From CAVTLG01 sp963735495 (lineage in GTDB: Bacteria > Chloroflexota > Ktedonobacteria > Ktedonobacterales > Ktedonobacteraceae), in the NCBI GenBank assembly GCA_963735495.1, contig CAVTLG010000008.1, forward strand, positions 434,001 to 498,000: a stretch of 64,000 nucleotides of DNA, given 5' to 3'. Shown here piece by piece: positions 17,769-26,415 of the stretch (position 1 is its first letter; each line of letters starts with the position of its first letter). The position numbers were made by a program, and so were the translations under genes. Below the pieces are notes generated by a model. It worked only from the letters and a program-made list of their open reading frames with translations. It did no database searches and was not told the origin of the DNA.

Positions 17769-18227
17769 TCAATGTGACGCGAGACTGGCCTCATATAAGC
17801 TGTTGAGGATCGCGCCAAGTACAAATATACAGATACCCACGGCTAACATCAACTGCGGCGCGGCCCTGGAAAACCGCGTCGAGCGCTTTGCCAGCCGCCG
17901 AATATTACTCTGTCCCAGATAGATCGCGAGCACAAACATGACCATAGCGGCCACGATCTTGATCAGCAATACGACGATATAGGTTAAACCCAATGTTGTC
18001 TGTGTCAGGCGATCAAACGTGAGCAGAACACCACTCACCAGCAGCACGCCCACGCAGATATTGACCATGCGCTTGAATAACGCCGCAATCTGGGCCGCCA
18101 CCTCGGGAGCAGGTCCAGCACGGCGCAACGCTGGCATGACGATCCATTGATACATCAGGCTACCACCGACCCAGGCCGCCGCAGCCAGGATGTGGATCAT
18201 ACGGACAAGCCAGCCGATCTGCACCAT
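17769..18227 (-). CDS. CopD-like four-helix membrane protein
   Basis: A 152-residue protein with four membrane helices, starting RMIHILAAAAWVGGSLMYQW, a pattern shared with CopD-type and DUF4149/DUF2269-type proteins; the His in RMIHIL and Trp-Val-Gly-Gly are typical. Its role here is unknown; proximity to the ccm cluster suggests heme or copper handling at the membrane. The ATG at 18227 has AGGCGG 7 bases before it; a longer frame to 18308 overlaps the TlpA-like gene and is rejected. Confidence 0.7.
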   Translation of the reverse strand: MVQIGWLVRMIHILAAAAWVGGSLMYQWIVMPALRRAGPAPEVAAQIAALFKRMVNICVGVLLVSGVLLTFDRLTQTTLGLTYIVVLLIKIVAAMVMFVLAIYLGQSNIRRLAKRSTRFSRAAPQLMLAVGICIFVLGAILNSLYEASLASH

Positions 18228-18241
18228 ATTCGTGCCGCCTT

Positions 18242-18886
18242 TTAATATGCAACGTGAATTTTTGCCAGATTGGCCTTGAGACCCGCGCTCGTCAACGCCC
18301 CAATCCAACGCGCCCTTATGATACCATGCGCGTCGATAAAGAACGTCTCAGGATTGCCCGTTGTGCCGTAATTAATCGATGTCGCGCCATCTATCGTATC
18401 CCTGACATTGGGATATGTCACCCCATATTTTTGCACAAATGCGCGTGCAGCACTCATACTTTCGGGTCCGTCGATGCCAATTAAGACCACGCCCTTTGGC
18501 TGCATTTGCTTCCATGACTGCTGCAAAAATGGTGCTTCGGCATTACAGGGCTGGCAGGAGGCTTCCCAGAAATTTATCACCACGGGCTTGCCCTTGAAAC
18601 TGGCCAGGCTCACCTGTGCCCCATTGCTGCTCATTGAGGGTAGCGTGAAATTCGGTGCCGCCTGTCCCAATAGTGGGCTAGAAATATCACCTACCAGAGA
18701 CGAATCATTGCTTTGAGACGATGTAGACCGCGGAGTTAACAGCAACGTCCAGAGCAGTATCAAGAGCGACAAATTTAAGATGCTCACCAGTGTAAAAATG
18801 ATGATACTGCGCTTGCGGGAACGCTTTTTGCCGGTGTCAGGCTGCGCTGTCTGTAATGCGCCGCCTGCGATGCTATTTACTTCCAT
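18242..18886 (-). CDS. TlpA/ResA-like thiol-disulfide oxidoreductase
   Basis: A 214-residue membrane-anchored thioredoxin-fold protein. After a cytoplasmic tail and one membrane helix (IIIFTLVSILNLSLLILLWT), the domain starts APNFTLPS and holds the active site ASCQPCNAEAPFLQ (CxxC) and the cis-proline segment GNPETFFID. Such proteins reduce apocytochrome cysteines before heme attachment, which fits its place at the head of the ccm run. The ATG at 18886 is preferred; GTG-free upstream ATGs at 18934 and 18922 are possible and would add up to 16 residues. Confidence 0.85.
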   Translation of the reverse strand: MEVNSIAGGALQTAQPDTGKKRSRKRSIIIFTLVSILNLSLLILLWTLLLTPRSTSSQSNDSSLVGDISSPLLGQAAPNFTLPSMSSNGAQVSLASFKGKPVVINFWEASCQPCNAEAPFLQQSWKQMQPKGVVLIGIDGPESMSAARAFVQKYGVTYPNVRDTIDGATSINYGTTGNPETFFIDAHGIIRARWIGALTSAGLKANLAKIHVAY

Positions 18887-18919
18887 AAAAATACACAATC
18901 TCCGTGCGGTATAGAATGT

Positions 18920-18980
18920 CATACCCATACACATTCAGATGAGCCGAAAGCTAGAGGCGATAGTCTCGTTTCTGAATGCC
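18920..18980. repeat. Interspersed inverted repeat, copy A (short)
   Basis: Begins CATACCCATACACATTCAGA, continues TGAGCCGAAAG, and ends GTTTCTGAATGCC. The ends ATTCAGA and TCTGAAT are inverted. The same signature occurs at 26028-26164 and 44354-44489. This copy lies 34 bases upstream of the TlpA-like start. Confidence 0.7.
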
Positions 18981-19041
18981 AGGAAATACATACCGATTAT
19001 GGTGCCTCTGCCTGATAGTCAACTTGCAGTGCAAGAGGTCC

Positions 19042-19059
19042 ACCTTACAAAGACCTGAA
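19042..19059 (-). promoter_or_regulatory. Shared 18-bp motif upstream of the ccm cluster
   Basis: Plus-strand sequence ACCTTACAAAGACCTGAA. Read on the minus strand it has two AGGT half-sites 11 bases apart. AACTTGCA lies exactly 21 bases before it, as it does in the copy at 33470, and TGGTGCCT precedes both. It lies about 156 bases upstream of the TlpA-like gene, the first gene of the minus-strand ccm run. The rest of 18935-19306 shows no gene. Confidence 0.55.
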
Positions 19060-19306
19060 TGTTTTGGGGGTCAGAGCCTTTGCTGTCGGCATAAAAAGAT
19101 AATGTGGAGTTGGAGATACGCCAGAAAGATGAGGCAGCAGCGGGATAACCGAAGCATTCTTGCTCTTGAGAGCTATCCAGAGGTAGGGTCCTCTTTCGCT
19201 GGTGTAAACGTTCTATTGTGGAACAACACTTCATTTTGTTTTATTCACGACGGGTGCTCTAAAGCCACTGCCGCCATAGACATCATCGTCTCCTTCTGGC
19301 AGCATT

Positions 19307-20800
19307 TCATGTACCACTACTCTCCCCGGTAGATCCCGCCGGACCTAGCCTAGGTTGTTCTCGAACATGCTTTGACAAGCTCAGCTGCGCCCTTCTAAGC
19401 GTTGTGTATGCTATTTGTTGCCTGACTGTAGGCAGCCCCTGCGCCTCAATTGTTTGAAGCCGTTCCTCTTGTCGCAGGTACGCCTGATTATCCTTATCCC
19501 ATGCAGCCCATTTTGCATTCAGGTTGCCTTGCAGCTCGCGAATTTCTTCCTCTTCCTTGCCAAGTGCGCTTTTAAGATCCTGATTACGTTCTAATCTAGA
19601 TTCCCCAGGAGAACCTGACTCACTACCTTTCCACTGTTCCCATTCCGTGGTGAGTTTGTCACGATCCTCCCGACACCTCTGCAGATCTTCATTAAATGGC
19701 TTCAATACGTCCTCTTGAGACATATAATCAGCAGAAGAAGACTTCCTAGAAAACTTCATTCGAAGAGCCTCCCTTGAAAACCTCGAAGGCTTCCTTGAGG
19801 CCTCTTCTATTGCGCTTGCGTTATCCCGCTCGCGCTTGCTAATGCTATCCAATCGGCTCTTGATGTCATTGTATTTTTCCTGTTTCTTGCCCAAATGCTT
19901 TCCTTCTTCTTGGAGGCCCGTGCGCTGACGATCTAGATTGTCTTTCACTGCTAGGTACTTTTGAATTGATTTTTTTTCTCCCTCCAGGTTTTTTAATTCG
20001 CGATTGAGTTCTTCCAACTTAATAGTTTGGCTTTCGATTAGCTCTGCTTGAAACTGTTTTTCCTGTCGCCGGTACTCATGATTATCCTTATTCCATGCAG
20101 CCTTTTTTGCCTCCAGGTTGTTTTGCTGCCTGAGAAGTTCTCCCTTTTCCTTGTCAAGTGCGTCTTTAAGATCCTGATTACGTTCTAATACAGACTGCTC
20201 TGCCCATTGTGCGGTAAGTCGATCACGCTCTTCGTTAATTTGCCGTATAGCAAACATCTTTGAATGCAACCGCTCATCGTCGTCTGCAGCCCTGGAAGAC
20301 GACGGTGCATCCATGACTTTCTTTTCTTGCTCGTCAATGCTATCAAACCGCTTCCTAATGTCATCGTATCTTTTTTGTCTCTCGCTCAAACGTGCTTCAT
20401 CTTCTCGGAGACTCCTGCGCCGAGAACCTAGCGTGCCTTTCATCGCTGCCAAGTCCTCGCGTCGCTGGTCCAGACTCTTCTCTCCACGCGGCGAGGCCTG
20501 TTCTCCTAGCCTCCATGCATCTTGCATTCCCGCCCTTAGGCGATGCTGATTCGCGATGTCACGATGGCTGGTTCTAACATCAGACGGCGGCTTTACGTCT
20601 TGCTCTAACGGCTGCGATCCCTCTGGAGCGACAAACGTTACCTCTTTCTTTTTTCCTTTTTCTTGCCCCGAACGTTGTCCCGCACCATCCCCTAAAGCCC
20701 GCTCTTGTTTTTGCCACTCCAACACATTCCCGCTCGTCCCTGGTGCAGTATTTCCCGTTATTGCTTTTTTATCCCCTTCTTTTGGATTATCCCCCGCCAT
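19307..20800 (-). CDS. Coiled-coil protein with internal duplication, function unknown
   Basis: A 497-residue, highly charged protein with long coiled coils and no signal peptide or membrane helix. A module occurs twice, at about 110-250 and 295-455: ARLSERQKRYDDIRKRFDSI then ERDRLTAQW, then ERNQDLKDALDKE, then NNLEAKKAAWNKDNHEYRRQ; the second copy reads KKQEKYNDIKSRLDSI, DRDKLTTEW, ERNQDLKSALGKE and GNLNAKWAAWDKDNQAYLRQ. The N-terminal 80 residues are disordered. AGGAGG precedes the ATG by 5-6 bases. The upstream neighbour at 21102 carries a diverged single copy of the module. I do not recognise the family. Confidence 0.8.
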   Translation of the reverse strand: MAGDNPKEGDKKAITGNTAPGTSGNVLEWQKQERALGDGAGQRSGQEKGKKKEVTFVAPEGSQPLEQDVKPPSDVRTSHRDIANQHRLRAGMQDAWRLGEQASPRGEKSLDQRREDLAAMKGTLGSRRRSLREDEARLSERQKRYDDIRKRFDSIDEQEKKVMDAPSSSRAADDDERLHSKMFAIRQINEERDRLTAQWAEQSVLERNQDLKDALDKEKGELLRQQNNLEAKKAAWNKDNHEYRRQEKQFQAELIESQTIKLEELNRELKNLEGEKKSIQKYLAVKDNLDRQRTGLQEEGKHLGKKQEKYNDIKSRLDSISKRERDNASAIEEASRKPSRFSREALRMKFSRKSSSADYMSQEDVLKPFNEDLQRCREDRDKLTTEWEQWKGSESGSPGESRLERNQDLKSALGKEEEEIRELQGNLNAKWAAWDKDNQAYLRQEERLQTIEAQGLPTVRQQIAYTTLRRAQLSLSKHVREQPRLGPAGSTGESSGT

Positions 20801-21101
20801 AGCGCCTCCTTCCTTATATTTCTCGAACCTTATATGCTTACTTTCCTACGTTTTATCCAAATGAGCATCACCGTTCTCAGATCACCTGGAACAGAAAGTC
20901 AGACCGAGAGTTTTGACTCCGTATCATAGCTTGCCATACACACATCGAATGCTTCCTTTGTTATGACTATACCCAATCAAACGCAAAAAAAATAGGAAGA
21001 TAGAGGGACAGAGGGACAATATCATACCTACAACTATGGTGGGTTCACGAGCTGCGAGGGAGTGGCGTTCGCCACTGCATGTTCATAGCATGTCATAAAG
21101 A
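20801..21101. other. Intergenic region between the two coiled-coil genes
   Basis: About 300 bases. A short hairpin AGTGGC-GTTC-GCCACT lies at 21061-21076, 26 bases after the stop of the 614-residue gene, without a U-run. The promoter of the 497-residue gene should lie here. No gene is seen. Confidence 0.4.
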
Positions 21102-22946
21102 TTACTCCCCCTCCGAAGATTCCCTCGTCTCAGGCATAGGCATGTCCTGCTCTTGTAATCTCTGAGGCTCATTCCACAATTGGCTGTATTCCGTCCTATT
21201 TAAAGTCTGTTGCTCTTGATTTTTGCGTAGCTCCGCTTCAAGCTCTGCTCTTCTTTGCTGAATATTCTTATCAAAATCATTCGATATCGTATTCATATAT
21301 TTTTCTCTATTTTCGTGCAATTCACGTATTGCACCTACAATATCTTGAGCATTCTTTAATCCTGGCTCCATGTTTTCCAATTGTCCGACGATTACTCCAA
21401 GCCGTTCTCTGCCTTTCTGTATTTGCTCCCGGTTATTGTCTAACCTTACTTGTATATTATAGAGCGCGGTATAATGTGTAGCATCATCGTTTATCAATCT
21501 ATCGTCTTCGCCTACTGTGGCTTCGAGAGCCTGCACACGTCCTCTAATTCCCCGGTATTCCCTCTCCAAATTATTAATGGTACTCCATCTACCTCTTTCT
21601 CTCTGGATATCTTGACGAAACTCTTTTGCATCCTTATCCAGCGTCGCAAGTTGCGATTGAATGACGTCTTTTTCGCTCGCCAGGCGTTTGAAAGCTTTAT
21701 TAAGTACTGATAGTTGAGCCTCGCGATTTGATGGCTTCTCAGAAACAATTTCCTGGCGACTCTTACCTGCAGAATCCCCTTCTGAAGAAGCTGGCCCAAT
21801 TTCCTCTCGCAATTCTTGCGATAACCGTCCTGCCTTTTCATTCTCCGTCATACCAGCAGGATTAAAGATACCTATGTCTTGCCCAACCGGTGTATACGCC
21901 ACTGAATCTCGAGAACTCTCTACGGTAGCTGCTTGTCCTTTTCCAGTATCGATCCGTTGTGCAGTTCGCAGTCGACGCGCCATATCACCTCTCGACGAAG
22001 GCTCTACACCTTCCGGTCTTCGAAGTTCCAGTGTGTTAGTCCCAACTGGCTGTGCCTCTGTATCTGGTCTTTTTCCTTTTAGTATAGCCAGTTTATCATC
22101 AATTTCGCTTTTCCGATCTTTAAGTTCCTTTATCTTTTGTTGCAGAAACTTCTGATCAGTGTTTTGAGATCCGGTACTTCTCGCCTTCAGTTCTTCGCTC
22201 TGAGCTCTAATTGACGCATATTCATCAGTAAGCGCGTCTTTAATATCCTGACCAGGTTTTAGTCCTGGTAAACCTAGCTTACTTCGCTCATTTATCCATT
22301 GCGCAGTGAAACGGTCACGCTTTTCCTGATACTGCAAATCTACCTCCGAGAGCTTGCCCCCTTCAATGCCATTGAGTTCCCGCACGGACTCATAGTAGCT
22401 TTTTTGTCTCTCAGTCCATCTATTTGTGTCTTTCTTTATTGCATTTTCTTCAAACCTTCTCAGACCCCGGATTTTCTCTGTAATTGATGCTCTTTCTGTA
22501 TTCAGGCTTTGTAGGGAATTTTGTGCACCTATCTCAGATTCCTGCATCTCAGGACTCTTGGGGCGCTGATCTAATCCACGGCCCAAGGGACCCAGGTTTT
22601 GCAGCGTTGGTGTCTCATCCCCACTCTCCTCAGACCGACCGGTCGGGCTATCGACCTGAGGAGCCTTACTCTTACCACTCAGCCAGCCTTTCGGTACCTT
22701 ATCATGTGCCTTCTCTTTCCATATTGGATCTCCTTGCAAGCTTCTGCCGAACTGTTCCTCGGTAATCTGACTCTTCGCCAGCTTCCTCTCCAGAGCTTCC
22801 ATTGCCGACAACCCTGATGTCTTAGATCCCCCGGTAGCATGATCCCCTGCTGACTTACTCTCCTGCGCTAGACGCCTCATCGCATCAACATCTTCTGGCA
22901 CAGGCTGGTCCTTTGCTCCTGTTCCTTTTATATTTTCTATTGGCAT
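21102..22946 (-). CDS. Large coiled-coil protein related to its neighbour, function unknown
   Basis: A 614-residue, charged, cytoplasmic-looking protein. The N-terminal 150 residues are disordered and Ser/Gly/Pro-rich (GWLSGKSKAPQVDSPTGRSE). Residues about 180-275 hold a diverged single copy of the module duplicated in the 497-residue protein: TERQKSYYESVRELNGIEGG, then KRDRFTAQWINE, then GQDIKDALTDEYASIRAQ. Later coiled coils run from about 410 to 600. AAAGGAGG lies 5 bases before the ATG, a strong start. The two genes are adjacent and co-directional, so they look like a duplicated pair. No function can be given. Confidence 0.8.
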   Translation of the reverse strand: MPIENIKGTGAKDQPVPEDVDAMRRLAQESKSAGDHATGGSKTSGLSAMEALERKLAKSQITEEQFGRSLQGDPIWKEKAHDKVPKGWLSGKSKAPQVDSPTGRSEESGDETPTLQNLGPLGRGLDQRPKSPEMQESEIGAQNSLQSLNTERASITEKIRGLRRFEENAIKKDTNRWTERQKSYYESVRELNGIEGGKLSEVDLQYQEKRDRFTAQWINERSKLGLPGLKPGQDIKDALTDEYASIRAQSEELKARSTGSQNTDQKFLQQKIKELKDRKSEIDDKLAILKGKRPDTEAQPVGTNTLELRRPEGVEPSSRGDMARRLRTAQRIDTGKGQAATVESSRDSVAYTPVGQDIGIFNPAGMTENEKAGRLSQELREEIGPASSEGDSAGKSRQEIVSEKPSNREAQLSVLNKAFKRLASEKDVIQSQLATLDKDAKEFRQDIQRERGRWSTINNLEREYRGIRGRVQALEATVGEDDRLINDDATHYTALYNIQVRLDNNREQIQKGRERLGVIVGQLENMEPGLKNAQDIVGAIRELHENREKYMNTISNDFDKNIQQRRAELEAELRKNQEQQTLNRTEYSQLWNEPQRLQEQDMPMPETRESSEGE

Positions 22947-23211
22947 AATGCCTCCTTTATCTCTATTTTCCTAAATTTTCATCTAAACATAACCATTCTG
23001 GCTATACATTCTATTCAAACCGAAAGTACCTCTCATATCACGGATACATCAACCAGCGTAAAAACAGTCGCATTTAGAAGAGTTACGCAAATGTAACCCA
23101 CTGCTTGTTCCTCTTCTCGAAGATGTGTATCTCATAGCAAAAGTGTAGTGGCAAGTATGGAGAGCAGAAAGTGATGGAACCTCCCATTTGGAGAGTGGAG
23201 ACTACGCATGT
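22947..23211. other. Intergenic region upstream of the coiled-coil gene
   Basis: Contains the expected promoter region of the leftward 614-residue gene. I see no gene or strong repeat in it. Confidence 0.4.
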
Positions 23212-23571
23212 ATGAAAGCATCGGTGACCTCTCGCATATTGCTACAATTGGAGATACAAGGCGCTTTTACTCTTCGGAAAAAGGGTCTATATCGAGTCAG
23301 GCTACTGCAAGGATCGCTGCGTTTGACCTCTCGTGAGCTTGCCCTTGATCTGAATTGCTCCATACTTATTGCCTGCCATACACATGCCAAGAGCTTTTCC
23401 CAGTATATCAGATCAAAAATAAGAAAAAAGGGAGGGATAGGGACAGTATTATGCGTATCCAAAAGCATGAAACTGATCTTATTAGAGGGAGATTTCGCTA
23501 ACCGTAGAAAAGATAGCATAGATAGCCTGAAAAGTAAATATATACTCAATACAACGTTATTGCATATCTGA
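23212..23571 (+). CDS. Possible small basic protein, doubtful
   Basis: An open frame of 119 residues, basic, starting MKASVTSRILLQLEIQGAF, with a segment TSRELALDLNCSILIACHTH that vaguely resembles a helix-turn-helix. GGAGAG lies before it but spacing is poor. A competing frame of 153 residues on the minus strand (23202-23663) covers the same bases, and neither shows a family I know. It may be a decayed gene or non-coding. The segment 23572-23792 holds nothing else I can support. Confidence 0.25.
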   Translation: MKASVTSRILLQLEIQGAFTLRKKGLYRVRLLQGSLRLTSRELALDLNCSILIACHTHAKSFSQYIRSKIRKKGGIGTVLCVSKSMKLILLEGDFANRRKDSIDSLKSKYILNTTLLHI

Positions 23572-23792
23572 TAATTTATTACGTCGCGGCGTGGCCCTGG
23601 CAGGATCGAGCCACAACGAGGAGAATGCTCGCCTTCAGCAGACAGGCAGAAACCTATCGCCAATTATTCAGTTTCTATTCATGCCTGCTCTTTTCATTGA
23701 CTTCTATCGCCTGCTTCCCTACTATAAAATCAGGTGCAGTTTCATCATGAAAATTTTCACCATTGATAGTGGTATGTTAGTGCGCGCCGCCT

Positions 23793-25046
23793 ATGCCACT
23801 TGTTCTTCTGATCATCATCGTATTGATCATGACCATCACTTTTAGTATGGAGCAGTGTATGCCGACAAAAGGTGCAAATATCGCCGGTACGGGATACTGG
23901 CACACACAGGGCAGTCAGATTCTCGATGCGAACAACCAGCCAGTACGCATTGCTGGTATCAACTGGTTTGGCTTCGAGACACACAGCTATGTCGCCCATG
24001 GCCTCTGGACACGCCATTATCAGGATATGCTTCAGCAAATCAAGAGCCTGGGCTACAATCTCATCCGTCTACCCTACTCAAACGCGTTATTTGATGCCAG
24101 CAGCGTGCCAACAGGTATCGACTATCAGCTAAATCCCGACTTAGAGGGGCTCACTGGTTTCCAGATTATGGACAAGATTATTGCTTATGCCTCATCCAGC
24201 GGATTGCGTATCATCCTGGACCACCACCGTCTCGACACAGATGGACAATCGGCCCTCTGGTATAGCGCACAGTATCCCGAGTCACGCTGGATTGCCGATT
24301 GGGTTATGCTGGCGCAGCATTATGCCAACAACCCGCTGGTAATCGGGGCCGATCTGCACAATGAACCCCATACTCCGGCTTGCTGGGGCAGTGGCGATCC
24401 TGCGTTTGACTGGCAACTGGCCGCTGAGCGCGCGGGCAATGCGATTCTGGCGGTCAATCCTAACTGGCTGATCTTCGTCGAAGGTGTGGACTGTCATCAG
24501 GGAGATAGCTACTGGTGGGGAGGCAACCTGCAAGGCGTCGCGCAGCATCCTGTCGTGCTGAATGTACCGCAGCGGCTGGTCTACTCGGCACATGACTACC
24601 CATCCACTGTGGCAGCACAGACCTGGTTCAGCGCTCCCAACTATCCCCACAATCTCCCAGGCATCTGGGATGCACACTGGGGCTACATCGCGCAACAACA
24701 TATCGCGCCCGTCTGGTTAGGCGAATTCGGCACGCTACTGGCGACACAATCAGACCAGCAGTGGCTCGCAGCGATTACCAGCTACCTTGCAGCGACTGGC
24801 ATCAACTGGACATACTGGTGCTTGAATCCTGACTCAGGTGATACCGGCGGTATTTTAGCGGACGATTGGACCACGGTCAACGCGGCAAAACAGGCGTACC
24901 TCGATCCCATCGAATATCCGTTATCAGACAACATCACAACGCCTGCATCTACCAGTACGCCAGTCGCAGAGAGTCCCATCCAGCTAAGCTATCAAGCTAG
25001 AGATCCAGATCAAGTGATCAACATCTCAATCAAGCCTCTCTCGTGA
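23793..25046 (+). CDS. Secreted GH5 family glycoside hydrolase (cellulase-like)
   Basis: A 417-residue protein that should hydrolyse beta-1,4-glucan-type chains outside the cell. The N-terminus MPLVLLIIIVLIMTITFSME is a signal or anchor. The GH5 fold spans about residues 28-375: NWFGFET, NLIRLPYSN, the acid/base Glu in ADLHNEPHTP, HDYPS, and the nucleophile Glu in PVWLGEFGT; RIILDHHRLD is also typical. After a Thr/Ser/Pro linker (TTPASTSTPVAE) the last 22 residues, beginning IQLSYQARDPDQ, look like the first strand of a cellulose-binding module that is cut off by the stop. Substrate within GH5 cannot be fixed from sequence alone. Confidence 0.9.
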   Translation: MPLVLLIIIVLIMTITFSMEQCMPTKGANIAGTGYWHTQGSQILDANNQPVRIAGINWFGFETHSYVAHGLWTRHYQDMLQQIKSLGYNLIRLPYSNALFDASSVPTGIDYQLNPDLEGLTGFQIMDKIIAYASSSGLRIILDHHRLDTDGQSALWYSAQYPESRWIADWVMLAQHYANNPLVIGADLHNEPHTPACWGSGDPAFDWQLAAERAGNAILAVNPNWLIFVEGVDCHQGDSYWWGGNLQGVAQHPVVLNVPQRLVYSAHDYPSTVAAQTWFSAPNYPHNLPGIWDAHWGYIAQQHIAPVWLGEFGTLLATQSDQQWLAAITSYLAATGINWTYWCLNPDSGDTGGILADDWTTVNAAKQAYLDPIEYPLSDNITTPASTSTPVAESPIQLSYQARDPDQVINISIKPLS

Positions 25047-25075
25047 GTCATCCTGGTAACGCTTAAAAGTCAAAG

Positions 25076-25311
25076 TGACAAAGTAACACCTGCAAAAAAG
25101 TGTCACTTTTGTCACTTTTGTCACACCCCATCTATTTTATTTAATATAATACGCAATATACTATCTATTGCATATAAATATTATAATATATACAATAGAT
25201 AGTATAGAATGGAGAGTGACAACAGAAGACACTGTCACTTTTGTCACTTTGCTAGATCGGCCTGTAGAGCGCGTTCAGAGCATGAAAGTGACAAAAGTGA
25301 CAAAAGTGACA
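25076..25311. repeat. Nested inverted repeats with GTGACAAAA iterons
   Basis: Outer arms: three tandem TGTCACTTT-type units at 25101-25124 and the exact 24-base reverse complement (GTGACAAAA units) at 25288-25311. Inner arms: ATACTATCTATTG at 25158-25170 and CAATAGATAGTAT at 25193-25205, separated by 22 AT-rich bases. Further TGTCACTTTTGTCACTTT lies at 25233-25250 and GTGACA at 25075-25080. The structure fills the gap between the GH5 gene and the convergent receiver gene. Confidence 0.8.
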
Positions 25312-25337
25312 CAGGTAGGGAGAGGATTGCAACAGAG

Positions 25338-26000
25338 CTACGCGGAAGAAGGCGACTGGTTACGCACGCTCACAACCACGGGAGCAGCTTCAGGCTTTTT
25401 CCCTAGCGTCCAGAGCAGCATAGCCACAATGACAATGAGCACGCCAATAACAGCTAGAGCAAGCTGGAAAAGCATCCCACTGACGGCCAGCAGTAAGCCA
25501 GCCGCTGTAACAAAGGGCCAGATACTGGGCGCATTCTGCTCAGGGTAGCGCGCGAGCAAACGCTCCTCTGCCTGTGCCTCCAATGCCGCCTTTTTTGCTG
25601 CTTTGATCTTGAGCAGTCGCTCGATTGTCTCATAGAGAGCACGCGCATCAAACGGTTTGGCCAGACAAGAGATCGCTGTCGTAGTGGCTACAGGCGCACT
25701 TGCTAGCATATTTTGTGCTGACAGAGTTTCCCAGGAGAGTACAACGGTGGGGAGAGTGGCAAGTTCGCTATGTTGCTGCACCGTTTCCAGCAGCGACCAG
25801 TTGCTCGTCGCGCCGCCATCGACGTCCAGTACCAGCAGATCCACCGCACTTACCGCCGTGGGAGGAATGGTCGCCAGCGAGTTTGCCTCGACGACATGCA
25901 GACCATGATGCTGCAAACCGAGCGCAATCAGTCGGCGCAGTGAGGGATCAGTTTCAAGCACGAGTACGCTCGAAGCGGTTGCATTCTGCCCTTGCGACAT
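25338..26000 (-). CDS. Receiver domain fused to two membrane helices (PSIWP module)
   Basis: A 220-residue protein. Residues 10-135 form a response-regulator receiver: VLVLETDPSLRRLI at the start, the phosphoacceptor region DLLVLDVDGG with its Asp (about residue 59), and CLAKPFD with the conserved Lys. No DNA-binding domain follows. Instead a helix with KKAALEAQAEER leads to NAPSIWPFVTAAGLLL and a second membrane helix. The PSIWP two-helix segment is also seen in the ctaF-like protein at 29893 and the BON protein at 36914. It may couple phosphorylation to a membrane oxidase complex, which is inference. The 18-bp motif lies 233 bases upstream. Confidence 0.75.
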   Translation of the reverse strand: MSQGQNATASSVLVLETDPSLRRLIALGLQHHGLHVVEANSLATIPPTAVSAVDLLVLDVDGGATSNWSLLETVQQHSELATLPTVVLSWETLSAQNMLASAPVATTTAISCLAKPFDARALYETIERLLKIKAAKKAALEAQAEERLLARYPEQNAPSIWPFVTAAGLLLAVSGMLFQLALAVIGVLIVIVAMLLWTLGKKPEAAPVVVSVRNQSPSSA

Positions 26001-26027
26001 GGGTACACCTCTATAGCTGCAAAGTCA

Positions 26028-26164
26028 TATTGCCTTGCATTCAGATGAGCCGAAGGCGCACTCCGCTCCGCCACATGAGCGCGAAGCGCTAGCCACGACC
26101 GTGGCGTTTGTGGCGGCCTATCAAGCGGCGGCGGCAGCCGCGTTTCTGAATGCCTATGGGTATC
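26028..26164. repeat. Interspersed inverted repeat, copy B
   Basis: Begins ATATTGCCTTGCATTCAGAT and continues GAGCCGAAGG; ends CGTTTCTGAATGCCTATGGG. The inner part has CACATGAGCGCGAAGCGCTAGC and GGCGTTTGTGGCGG. Copy C at 44354-44489 is the same element in the opposite orientation. It starts 28 bases upstream of the receiver gene. Confidence 0.75.
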
Positions 26165-26232
26165 AAACACTACTTTTTACACTATGAGCATAACTGGCAG
26201 ACATTACAATTGCGTTACTACTTAAGGTAAAC

Positions 26233-26250
26233 ACCTTACAGTGACCTGAA
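26233..26250 (-). promoter_or_regulatory. Shared 18-bp motif upstream of the receiver/PSIWP gene
   Basis: Plus-strand ACCTTACAGTGACCTGAA, same orientation and half-site spacing as the copies at 19042 and 33470. The half GACCTGAA is also inverted as TTCAGGTC at 26265-26272, giving an extra palindrome. Confidence 0.55.
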
Positions 26251-26277
26251 TAAAAACTAAACTTTTCAGGTCAGGAG

Positions 26278-26363
26278 GAGGTCGCGTAGGGACAATCCCT
26301 TTCACTTAAGGCCAGGAAACGGGCCGCCGCAAGGGACGCTGCGCTCGGCCCCTACGCGACCTC
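26278..26363. repeat. Small element with 14-bp perfect inverted ends
   Basis: GAGGTCGCGTAGGG at 26278-26291 and its exact reverse complement at 26350-26363 enclose 58 bases including CCGCAAGGGACGC. It resembles a MITE or a REP-type repeat and lies downstream of the histidine kinase gene (stop at 26416). Confidence 0.65.
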
Positions 26364-26415
26364 GATAGTTACATAAAAATCAACGCTGCTGTAAGTATAG
26401 CAGATGTGGATGGGT

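Noticed and set aside
23202..23663. Minus-strand open frame of 153 residues
   Set aside because: It opposes a similar plus frame, has no good ribosome-binding site and no recognisable domain; composition gives no preference.
25071..25311. CRISPR array
   Set aside because: The repeats are 9-base iterons in inverted arms with no constant-length unique spacers and no cas genes nearby.
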